From an uncultured Lachnospiraceae bacterium (lineage in GTDB: Bacteria; Bacillota_A; Clostridia; Lachnospirales; Lachnospiraceae): a stretch of DNA of 30,382 bases. The notes below the pieces were generated by a model. That model made no database searches and had not been told where the DNA came from. It was given only the letters and a program-made list of their open reading frames with translations. Positions 8,698 to 15,625 of this stretch are shown in pieces; within the stretch, counting starts at the first letter, position 1, and each line of letters begins with the position of its first letter. The stretch spans positions 1 through 30,382 of the forward strand of contig CAJUGZ010000012.1 of assembly GCA_910585855.1 (NCBI GenBank), in the 5' to 3' direction. The translations under genes and the position numbers were made by a program.

Positions 8698-8758
8698 TAG
8701 ACAGATAATTTATTTGTAAAAATAGAAATATAAGAAAATATATATATATTTGTAGTTA

Positions 8759-8810
8759 GGGGCAGATAAATAGAATTATTGTTTATCTATCCCCGAATTT
8801 TTATCTTTTA
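8759..8810 (+). terminator. Intrinsic terminator between convergent genes
   Basis: GGGG-C-AGATAAA (8759-8770) pairs with TTTATCT-AT-CCCC (8782-8794) and is followed by a T-rich tract (GAATTTTTATCTTTTATTTTTT). It ends the coiled-coil transcript. On the other strand the tail is less T-rich, so it may only partly serve the recombinase gene. Confidence 0.7.
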
Positions 8811-8814
8811 TTTT

Positions 8815-9393
8815 TTATAAGTCTAAGTTTAAGAATACTTTATCTTTATCATCTTGTTCGATTCCCAAATAGCGTTTTGTTACATCGAAGGATGAGTGGT
8901 TATAGATGGATACTAACAGAGCAGGATTTGTTCCTGAAACCCATGCTTGATAACCGAAAGTTTTTCTTAGGGAATGACAACTGATATGATCGGAAAGATT
9001 TAAGGCTTCACAGGCTTCTTTGATGATTCGATAGGCTTGTATTCTGGAGATAGGTTTTTTTTTATCTTTGCCAACGAAGATATATTGTTCCTTTTCTATG
9101 GACGGAAGGCTTTTCAGATAAACGGAAAGCCCTTCTACTGCACCATGATTTAAAGCAATCATGGTGTTTTTTTTCGTTTTTTGCTCAGTGAGAACCAGAT
9201 GTGTACGGAAGGTGTTGCTTTCCATATGATAGACATCATCCCATTTCAAGGAGAGAACATCACTGATTCTTCTGGCTGTATTGACTGCGGTGCAGATTAG
9301 GGCATAGTTTCTTAAGTTTGGTTTTTGAACCAAAAAATAGTTTTTTAAGGACTCTAAATCTTCTAAATTTCTAATTGGCTGTGTTGTACTCAT
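8815..9393 (-). CDS. Short tyrosine recombinase (FimB/FimE-like DNA invertase)
   Basis: The start at 9393 (MSTTQPIRN) is chosen because AGGAGG lies 6 nt upstream; the longer frame to 9468 has no good site. The product is 192 residues, the size of FimB/FimE, and lacks the N-terminal arm-binding domain of phage integrases. The catalytic set is complete: R42 (ARRISDVL), beta-hairpin lysine K72 or K74, H140-x-x-R143 (CHSLRKTF), H166 (YNHSS) and nucleophile Y175 (KRYLGI). It breaks and rejoins DNA at short core sites, and the best candidate substrates are the inverted repeats at 7875-7902 and 9667-9694 that enclose it. A promoter on the same strand lies at 9620-9647, inside the segment, so expression would persist in both orientations. 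The family is certain; the role as an invertase of this segment is inferred. Confidence 0.92.
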   Translation of the reverse strand: MSTTQPIRNLEDLESLKNYFLVQKPNLRNYALICTAVNTARRISDVLSLKWDDVYHMESNTFRTHLVLTEQKTKKNTMIALNHGAVEGLSVYLKSLPSIEKEQYIFVGKDKKKPISRIQAYRIIKEACEALNLSDHISCHSLRKTFGYQAWVSGTNPALLVSIYNHSSFDVTKRYLGIEQDDKDKVFLNLDL

Positions 9394-9526
9394 AATTTTC
9401 CTCCTGAATTCTTCTTTTTTGTTCTTTTTTTGATGAACAAATTTCTGGTGAAAGGTTATAAAATTCATTTGCCCTTTTCGATGTGGTATGCATGGTGCAA
9501 ACCAGATAGAAAAGGGCAGCTTTCAC
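9371..9526 (-). CDS. Possible leader ORF overlapping the recombinase start
   Basis: A 51-codon frame starts at GTG (9526-9524) with GGAGG 6 nt upstream. It runs across the recombinase ribosome binding site and stops about 20 nt inside that gene in another frame. This arrangement would suit translational coupling or attenuation. A 9-bp hairpin (9471-9479 with 9509-9517) lies within it. The peptide has no recognisable family, so it may simply be chance. Confidence 0.25.
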   Translation of the reverse strand: MKAALFYLVCTMHTTSKRANEFYNLSPEICSSKKEQKRRIQEENYEYNTAN

Positions 9527-9619
9527 ATTTATCCTCCATGATTTTGTTGTGATTTCCTATTCAGTTAGGGTGATATTGCAGTTTTTTATCCTCCTTTCTT
9601 TTGGACTGATGCAGTGAAT

Positions 9620-9647
9620 TGAATATTTTTTTGAGATAGGAAATCAA
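9620..9647 (-). promoter_or_regulatory. Possible promoter of the recombinase gene
   Basis: On the minus strand: TTGATT (9647-9642), a 16-bp spacer and TATTCA (9625-9620). The match is moderate. It lies inside the right repeat and would move with the recombinase, leaving a leader of about 220 nt. Confidence 0.4.
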
Positions 9648-9666
9648 GTTTACGTCTTTTTGTCTT

Positions 9667-9694
9667 ATGTAACATTTTCTAAAAATTGTTACAT
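9667..9694. repeat. Right inverted repeat of the predicted invertible segment
   Basis: The same 28-nt core site as at 7875-7902, in opposite orientation with a single mismatch at position 20. It lies 80 bp upstream of the csrA start codon. The similarity does not extend beyond the 28 nt, which argues for a true recombination site and not a larger duplicated block. Confidence 0.8.
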
Positions 9695-9774
9695 AGAGTT
9701 CTGACACAGAAAACAGACACTGCGTTAGAAGACGCCAAGTCATTGTAGCATAACAAGGAGGTTGGGACGCTGCT

Positions 9775-10053
9775 ATGTTAAATTTGACTGTAAAACCGGG
9801 TGAGTATTTTATGATTGGGGATCAGATTCGAGTTGCTTTTGTAGGCGGAACGGCAAATAATGCAAGAATTATGATTGATGCGCCGAGAGAGTATAACATT
9901 GTAAGAGGGAAAGTATTAGAGCGGATAGCGGCTGAACATGGGGGAAATGTAGAAGGAAAGAAGGAATTTTATCTGGAAGCACCGATTCCTGCGGAGCAGA
10001 TGAAGCGAATGATGAAAAAGCAGAAGCAGCGAAGAGAGGTTAGTGGGATATAA
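9775..10053 (+). CDS. csrA: CsrA-type RNA-binding translational regulator
   Basis: A 92-residue protein, longer than typical CsrA (about 60-75), with AAGGAGG 13 nt upstream of ATG 9775. The N-terminal ~50 residues follow the CsrA beta-strand order (MLNLTVKPGEYFMIGD..., then ARIMIDAPREYNIVRGKV). RNA-binding residues L4 and R44 are kept; the usual arginine at position 6 (LTRK) is valine here. The C-terminal ~40 residues form a charged, helical extension ending in a basic KKQKQRRE patch. CsrA dimers bind GGA motifs in hairpin loops; in Bacillus, CsrA blocks hag translation and is antagonised by FliW (not in this window). The flagellin gene 234 bp downstream is the obvious target. No good promoter lies directly upstream in the present orientation. 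Confidence 0.85.
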   Translation: MLNLTVKPGEYFMIGDQIRVAFVGGTANNARIMIDAPREYNIVRGKVLERIAAEHGGNVEGKKEFYLEAPIPAEQMKRMMKKQKQRREVSGI

Positions 10054-10287
10054 TCAGTCGAAGGCAGAGAAGAAGTGAAAACAGCAGGGGAAAAGATAAA
10101 ATGAAACGGTAATATGTAGTACTATCCTAGGGGGTGCTGCTTATTATAGAGAGCAGGAAGAGCTATTTGGAAATAAAAAGAATAGGAAAACTGCAGGTCT
10201 GGAAAACAGACAAAAACAAATCTAAAATTCAATTTAAGAACAGGGAACGGATTCCCTACATTATGAAAACATGGAGGTAAATGAATT
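10054..10287 (+). promoter_or_regulatory. Flagellin leader with seven GGA motifs; predicted CsrA target
   Basis: No terminator and no sigma-28 match is seen here, so flagellin is probably co-transcribed with csrA. GGA motifs begin at 10156, 10169, 10185, 10201, 10244, 10249 and 10273. The clearest is a perfect 6-bp hairpin, AGGGAA/TTCCCT (10242-10257), presenting CGGA as the loop. The last overlaps the Shine-Dalgarno GGAGG (10273-10277), 10 nt before ATG 10288. A second hairpin (GTCTG/CAGAC, 10197-10211) holds another GGA. This two-site design resembles the Bacillus hag leader. Confidence 0.6.
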
Positions 10288-12228
10288 ATGAGTATGGTAG
10301 TACAACACAATCTTACAGCTATGAATGCTAATAGAATGTTAGGCATTACAACAGGTGCTCAGGCAAAATCCACAGAAAAATTGTCTTCTGGTTATAGAAT
10401 TAATCGTGCAGCAGATGATGCAGCAGGTCTTTCCATTTCTGAAAAGATGAGAAAACAGATTCGAGGGCTTACAAAGGCTTCTTCTAATGCGCAGGATGGT
10501 ATTTCTGCAGTGCAGACAGCAGAAGGTGCATTGACTGAAGTTACAGATATGTTACAGAGAATGAATGAGTTGGCAGTACAGGCTGCAAATAGTACAAATT
10601 CTGAATCAGATCGTCAGAGTATCCAAGATGAAATTAAGCAGTTAGTAGAGGAGATTGATCGTGTATCTGAAACTACTAAATTTAATGAAACTTATCTGCT
10701 TAAAGGAGATAAAAACGGAACAAAGAGTATTGAATATTCTTATGCATCACAGGTGGCGATTGCTAATCAGGATGTATATAAAGTAGGAGAGGATGGAGCA
10801 CTTGTAACTGTAAAGGCAGGAGAAGAATTAGATCCAGAAGCTACTTATTATACAAAAAAAGGGCAGGTAGGAGATCAAATTAGTACGGCTGATTTAACAG
10901 CATTGCAAGTAACTGGAGGGGCAGCAGTGGAAGGATTAGCTGGTGCGCAGATTACTATTGGTGTAGTAACAAATTCAACATATGCTACTGGTATAACAGT
11001 TGTTACGGCAGATAATTATTATATTAAAGATGCTAGTGGAAAGTTTGTATCTGTTGAAAAGGGAGATAAATATGATTCTGCTCAAACATACTATACAGTA
11101 AATGCGTCCACTGCTGGAACGATATATTTAGCAGTGCAGACCACAGCTGTAGCTACAACAGCAGGTTATGCTGTTAAAGATGGAGCGACTGTTTATGATG
11201 CTGCAGGAAATAAAATGGAAGCAGGTAGTGTAATCAATACAACAGCGGTTTACTATAGTACAGTAGCACCAGTGCAGTTTAATCTTTATGCAAGTGAAAT
11301 TTCTGCAATTAATACTACCGGAATTTTTGTAAAGAATGATGAAGGGAAGTTTATTGAAGTAGAGAAGGGTGCAGAGTATGATGCTAGTAAGACTTATTAT
11401 ACAATGTCAACTCTTACTGGTAATGTGACTTATGCTGCTGTTCAATCTACTGCTATGTCTGCTAATGTTACAACTGCTTATAAAGCAGCAACAACATTAT
11501 ATGATAAGGATGGAGTTGAAGTAAAAGCAGGTGATGTTGTTTATACAACAGCTATTTATTTCTCCGCTTTAAGAGATAAGTTTGATGAAAGTAATAAAGT
11601 AACAGATGTTTCTGCTATTAGTACGAAAGGCTCAGAGAGTTTCCAGTTATTGGATAAAGATGGAAATGAAGTGGCTGCAAATGGGTTATATCGCTATTTT
11701 GATGAAAATGGAAATTATGATAAGACCATTAATGGTGGATTATACTTAAAGGGTGGTACACAGGCAGTAAATGCAGATATAGTAAATAAGTATGTAAAGC
11801 AGGGCGAAACTGAGATTGGGAAGTTAAGTTTATCTTTCCATGTTGGAGCGGATGCAACAAGGACGAATCAGATTACGATTGAATTGGAATCGATGAGTGC
11901 AAAGACTCTTGGAATTGAAAATGTCAGTGTTGCGGGAGAAGATGATAAGAATGCATTAAATGCGATTGAAACAATTGCAGCAGCATTGTCAAAGGTTTCT
12001 TCTCAACGTTCTGGACTTGGTGCAATTCAAAATCGGTTAGAGCATACGATTGCTAACTTGGATAATATTGTAGAAAATACTACATCTGCAGAATCCCAGA
12101 TTCGTGATACGGATATGGCTACTGAGATGGTAAATTATTCAAAGAATAATATTTTAGCACAGGCAGGTCAGTCTATGTTGGCACAAGCAAATCAGTCAAA
12201 TCAAGGAGTTCTTAGTTTACTTGGCTAA
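10288..12228 (+). CDS. fliC: Flagellin with enlarged, internally repeated surface domain
   Basis: The structural subunit of the flagellar filament, 646 residues. The D0/D1 N-terminal domain spans ~1-140 (MVVQHNLTAMNANR, SSGYRINRAADDAAGL) and the C-terminal D1/D0 ~560-646 (ending LLG, with NNILAQAGQSMLAQAN). The D1 segment LQRMNELAVQ corresponds to the TLR5-contact region. Between them, ~150-550 is a large variable domain. It contains two related ~82-residue units, at about 244-325 and 345-427, each with GKF-x-x-VEKG-x-x-YD...TYYT near its start and a YYS/YFS end, and a shorter partial unit at ~162-189. Many Ser/Thr residues in this domain are potential O-glycosylation sites. It ends in a strong terminator, and a glycan-modification island follows. 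Confidence 0.97.
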   Translation: MSMVVQHNLTAMNANRMLGITTGAQAKSTEKLSSGYRINRAADDAAGLSISEKMRKQIRGLTKASSNAQDGISAVQTAEGALTEVTDMLQRMNELAVQAANSTNSESDRQSIQDEIKQLVEEIDRVSETTKFNETYLLKGDKNGTKSIEYSYASQVAIANQDVYKVGEDGALVTVKAGEELDPEATYYTKKGQVGDQISTADLTALQVTGGAAVEGLAGAQITIGVVTNSTYATGITVVTADNYYIKDASGKFVSVEKGDKYDSAQTYYTVNASTAGTIYLAVQTTAVATTAGYAVKDGATVYDAAGNKMEAGSVINTTAVYYSTVAPVQFNLYASEISAINTTGIFVKNDEGKFIEVEKGAEYDASKTYYTMSTLTGNVTYAAVQSTAMSANVTTAYKAATTLYDKDGVEVKAGDVVYTTAIYFSALRDKFDESNKVTDVSAISTKGSESFQLLDKDGNEVAANGLYRYFDENGNYDKTINGGLYLKGGTQAVNADIVNKYVKQGETEIGKLSLSFHVGADATRTNQITIELESMSAKTLGIENVSVAGEDDKNALNAIETIAAALSKVSSQRSGLGAIQNRLEHTIANLDNIVENTTSAESQIRDTDMATEMVNYSKNNILAQAGQSMLAQANQSNQGVLSLLG

Positions 12229-12245
12229 GGCTAATGAAAAATATT

Positions 12246-12280
12246 ATAAGGAGTCAGCTTAAGTTGACTCCTTATATTTT
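12246..12280 (+). terminator. Intrinsic terminator after flagellin
   Basis: A perfect 11-bp stem, ATAAGGAGTCA (12246-12256) with TGACTCCTTAT (12265-12275), 8-nt loop, then ATTTT. It lies 17 bp after the flagellin stop codon. Read-through or an unseen promoter must serve the island downstream. Confidence 0.85.
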
Positions 12281-12349
12281 GATAATTTTGATGTTATCAG
12301 AAAACAAAAAATTTTTTGTTGTTTAAATAAGAAAATGGAGAAAATCGAT

Positions 12350-14686
12350 ATGAAAAAAAATTTGGCTGATTTGCAAGAAGATACTGTTATAGAGAAGGAA
12401 AAGCAAATTGTATTATCTATTTCTTTGTTAGTATCAGGAAGAAAAGAAACTAGAACGTGTTTGGAATCATTAAAACCATTTATGGAACAGCTTTCTTGTG
12501 AGTTGATTTTGGTGGATACTGGATGTGATAAAAATACTAGAATGATTATTGAGGAGTATACAGATCAGATTGTTCCGTTTACTTGGTGTGCTGATTTCTC
12601 AAAAGCTAGAAATGCAGGGTTAAAACAAGCTACAGGGGAATGGTTTTTATATTTAGATGATGATGAATGGTTTGATGACGTATCAGAAATTATTGATTTT
12701 TTTAAAAGCGGAGAATATAAAAATTATAATTCGGCTTGTTATATACAGAGAAATTACAGTAACTATCAGGGAACAATTTATATGGATGCAAGTGTCAGCA
12801 GAATGATAAAACTAGAGAAAGAAACTTGTTTTATGAGTTCGATTCATGAATATTTGTCACCATATAAACCACCAGTAAAATTATTTGATACTTATGTTAA
12901 TCATTTTGGTTATATTTTTGCTTCTAATAAAGAAAAGTTTGAACATTCTAAACGAAACGTAGAACTTTTGCTTGATATGATGAAAAAAGAACCATTTCAG
13001 TTTCGGTGGGATACTCAGATGCTTCAAGAATATATGGGTATCAGTGAATATGATAAAGTGATTGAAGTGGCGCAGAAAGGTATTTCAAAATATCATAAAG
13101 TAAAACAGAAAAGTTATAATATGTGTCGGGAACTGGGAACATTTTATGGTTTTTTGGCAGATGCTTATGAGAGAAAATATGATTATGTAAGAGAAAAAGA
13201 ATGTTTAGAGGCAGCATTTCGTGAAAAAGATTTAACGAAATTAGCTCAAGCATATTTATATAAGTGTGCAACAATCATGTATTATCAACAGGAGAATTAT
13301 GAAAAATGTACGAGTTCATTTGAAAAGTATATGCAGATTTATAAAAAAATTGGAACAGATAAAGATGCAATCTATCAACAGGGAGGGATGTTAATAGGAG
13401 ATACTTTTCAAAAGAAAACTTATGAGGATATGATTTTGCATGGAATTATGGCATCGGTTAAGATTGGAAGAGATGATCTATTAGAGGAATATTTCTATCA
13501 ATTAGGATGGAAAGATGTTATGATGCTGCTTCATCCAGATTTTATGGGAATTGTGATCAATCACATGGCAGAAACAGAATTTCGTACTAGTTATATTGAT
13601 ATGGCAAAGACTATGGGCGAACGAGCTAATAATATTGATGGAGTAGTTGCAATTTTGCGAAAGATAGAGAGAGATTATCGAGATTGTAGTGATATATATC
13701 AAAAAGAAGAGAAGGATATTCAAAAAGAAAACGGAGAAAATTCAAAAGAGGATAAGAATATTCAAAAAGATGACAATACCATTATTTATCTGCCAAAAGA
13801 GAAAACAAAAAAGCAATTTGAACGTATTGTTCGGATTTTTTCAGAAGTAAATCATCATCATTGGTATATCACTTATTTAAAAATTTTATATGCAAGACAA
13901 CAGGGAAAAGAAGAGGAAATACTTCCTTTATATGATAAATTATTTCGGCATGTATTTGATATTTTTAATTTGGATGCGGAACTTTGGAAGATTGCGGAAG
14001 AACATCAATTAGAGATGGAACAATTTTTCTTAAGAATTGATTTTGATACATGGAGAAATGGGATTTGTCAATGGATTCAATATGGAAATGAACAGGATTT
14101 TGCTTATAAAGAAGAGCAGGTGCGAAAGTGGAAACGGACAGAAAATATTCGATATGATTTTTTATTTATGAAAGTAAAGGAAGGATATTTACTTCATTTT
14201 AAGAAAAAAAAAGAGGATTTTTTATCATTAGAAGAAAAGATATTTCATTTTGCCCATATGGAGGTTGATTTTTATAAAAATTATTATCGGGAGGAAGTAT
14301 TTCAGGAGTGTCAGGAGATGCTGCCACAGGAATGTCGAATAGCAGTAAAATTATTAGAAGTAGAAGAAGAACGATTAAAAGGTGATGATAAGCAAGCAGT
14401 AGAAAAAATGAAGCAGTTATCAAATTGCTATCCGCCATTGAATGAAACAATGAAATGGTATATAGAAAAATTTAGTGATTTTATTAAAGAAAAAGACAAG
14501 CGTACATTGGAAGCTAGAAGTGAATTATTAGAATTGATTGATGCATTGACATGGAGGGCAAAACTTTATTTTAAAGAAGAAAAATATATAGAAGCAAAAA
14601 CAATATTGGAAGAGCTTGTAAAACATGTACCAAAAAATGAAGAAGTGCAGGAATTATTGAAAAAGACAAATCAAAAGTTTCAATAA
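12350..14686 (+). CDS. GT2 glycosyltransferase with C-terminal helical/TPR region
   Basis: The start at 12350 (MKKNLADLQ) is favoured because GGAG sits 9 nt upstream; the in-frame ATG at 12335 overlaps that site. The product is 778 residues. Residues ~20-240 form a GT-A family 2 domain: SISLLVSGRKE start, ELILVDTGC strand, ADFSKARNAGL, and LDDDEWF at 102-108 as the metal/nucleotide-sugar binding acidic motif. The remaining ~500 residues are helical, with TPR-like segments near the end (LYFKEEKYIEAKTILEELVKHV). This architecture is common in GT2 enzymes encoded next to flagellin in Clostridia, which makes flagellin itself a plausible acceptor. It is the first gene of the island, directly after the flagellin terminator. 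Donor sugar is unknown. Confidence 0.85.
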   Translation: MKKNLADLQEDTVIEKEKQIVLSISLLVSGRKETRTCLESLKPFMEQLSCELILVDTGCDKNTRMIIEEYTDQIVPFTWCADFSKARNAGLKQATGEWFLYLDDDEWFDDVSEIIDFFKSGEYKNYNSACYIQRNYSNYQGTIYMDASVSRMIKLEKETCFMSSIHEYLSPYKPPVKLFDTYVNHFGYIFASNKEKFEHSKRNVELLLDMMKKEPFQFRWDTQMLQEYMGISEYDKVIEVAQKGISKYHKVKQKSYNMCRELGTFYGFLADAYERKYDYVREKECLEAAFREKDLTKLAQAYLYKCATIMYYQQENYEKCTSSFEKYMQIYKKIGTDKDAIYQQGGMLIGDTFQKKTYEDMILHGIMASVKIGRDDLLEEYFYQLGWKDVMMLLHPDFMGIVINHMAETEFRTSYIDMAKTMGERANNIDGVVAILRKIERDYRDCSDIYQKEEKDIQKENGENSKEDKNIQKDDNTIIYLPKEKTKKQFERIVRIFSEVNHHHWYITYLKILYARQQGKEEEILPLYDKLFRHVFDIFNLDAELWKIAEEHQLEMEQFFLRIDFDTWRNGICQWIQYGNEQDFAYKEEQVRKWKRTENIRYDFLFMKVKEGYLLHFKKKKEDFLSLEEKIFHFAHMEVDFYKNYYREEVFQECQEMLPQECRIAVKLLEVEEERLKGDDKQAVEKMKQLSNCYPPLNETMKWYIEKFSDFIKEKDKRTLEARSELLELIDALTWRAKLYFKEEKYIEAKTILEELVKHVPKNEEVQELLKKTNQKFQ

Positions 14687-14704
14687 AAGGATAAGGGACA
14701 GCGA

Positions 14705-15625
14705 ATGAAAAGGAAAATTGCGGTTACAGGGACTACTGGTTTTATCGGAAGTCATTTAGTAAGAACATTGGCAGAAGATGGTGAAATGGTATCTGTAATT
14801 GTTAGAGATAAGAAAAAAGCAGAAGTATGTTTTTACGATATTTTGGATCAAATTGAGATTTATGTAATGGAAAATTCGATTGAGAAATTAGCTGATTTTT
14901 TGAAAAGCAGAGAAATTATAAGTGTAGTTCATCTTGCAACGAAATATCTTACACAAAGTACAGCAGAAGATATTGAAGATTTGGTAAAAGGAAATATTTT
15001 GTTTGGTATGCAAGTGTTAGAAGCGATGAAGATTGCAGAGGTAAAAAAAATAATTTATACAGGAAGCAGTTGGCAGCATTATCGGAATCAGGTGTATTGC
15101 CCCGTGAATGTTTATGCAGCAACAAAACAGGCATTTGAAGATATTCTTCGATATTATAGTGATGCAGAAAACATACAGGCAATCGCTTTGGAAATTTATG
15201 ATACTTATGGAGAAGCAGATTATCGAGAAAAATTGATTCCAAATTGGAAGAAGGTTTATAAAACAAGAGAAGAGATTTTACTTTCTGCTGGGGAACAAAA
15301 ATTGGATTATGTATATATTGCAGATATTGTTACAGGAATAAAAAGAGCGATACAATTATTAGAAAGCATACCACAAAATCAAAAGTATGAGAAAAAATAT
15401 GCACTTTCTTCTGAAAAAATATATACTTTAAAAGAAATTGCAGCGATTTTTGAAGAAGTATACCATACAAAATTGCCGATTCAATGGGGTAAAAAAACAT
15501 ATCGAAAAAGAGAGGTAATGCAGCCTTATAGGGGACTAGAACGACTTCCGGGATGGAGTATAAAATATGGATTAAAAGAAGGGTTTGAACAGATGTTTCG
15601 GAAGGAGGAAGAAAAAGAAGGATGA
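14705..15625 (+). CDS. NAD(P)-dependent sugar-nucleotide epimerase/dehydratase/reductase (extended SDR)
   Basis: A 306-residue extended short-chain dehydrogenase/reductase. The Rossmann motif GTTGFIG (9-15) binds NAD(P), TGSSW (119-123) supplies the catalytic Ser, and Y137-x-x-x-K141 (VYAATK) completes the active site. Members of this size act on nucleotide-activated sugars as 4-epimerases, 4,6-dehydratases or 4-ketoreductases; the NVYAATKQAFEDILRYY region reminds me of CDP- or dTDP-4-keto-6-deoxysugar reductases, but I cannot decide. Acting with the RmlC-like epimerase downstream it could make a 6-deoxysugar donor. It follows the first GT by 18 bp, and its stop overlaps the next start (ATGA), so coupling is likely. 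Confidence 0.85.
   Translation: MKRKIAVTGTTGFIGSHLVRTLAEDGEMVSVIVRDKKKAEVCFYDILDQIEIYVMENSIEKLADFLKSREIISVVHLATKYLTQSTAEDIEDLVKGNILFGMQVLEAMKIAEVKKIIYTGSSWQHYRNQVYCPVNVYAATKQAFEDILRYYSDAENIQAIALEIYDTYGEADYREKLIPNWKKVYKTREEILLSAGEQKLDYVYIADIVTGIKRAIQLLESIPQNQKYEKKYALSSEKIYTLKEIAAIFEEVYHTKLPIQWGKKTYRKREVMQPYRGLERLPGWSIKYGLKEGFEQMFRKEEEKEG

Larger units (their letters stand above)
7875..9694. mobile_element. Predicted invertible DNA segment (inverton) carrying its own recombinase
   Basis: About 1.8 kb bounded by near-identical inverted 28-nt sites. It contains a coiled-coil gene (+), a terminator, a FimB/FimE-sized tyrosine recombinase (-), each gene's promoter, and an outward-facing sigma-28 promoter near the left end. 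Next to the right end stand csrA and flagellin. Recombination between inverted sites would flip the whole interval and move the sigma-28 promoter next to csrA. I infer a phase-variation switch; the repeats, genes and promoter are seen, the inversion itself is not. Confidence 0.75.

Noticed and set aside
9459..9484. Possible sigma-28 promoter on the plus strand (TAAA, then TTCGATGT) facing csrA in the present orientation
   Set aside because: Only 5 of 8 bases match in the -10 element and the spacing is one base short; it overlaps the recombinase 5' region. It is much weaker than the minus-strand match at 7919-7945, but should be tested since it would weaken the OFF-state claim.
10122..10346. 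Minus-strand frame across the flagellin start
   Set aside because: It is antisense to the leader and conserved flagellin N-terminus, with no ribosome binding site.
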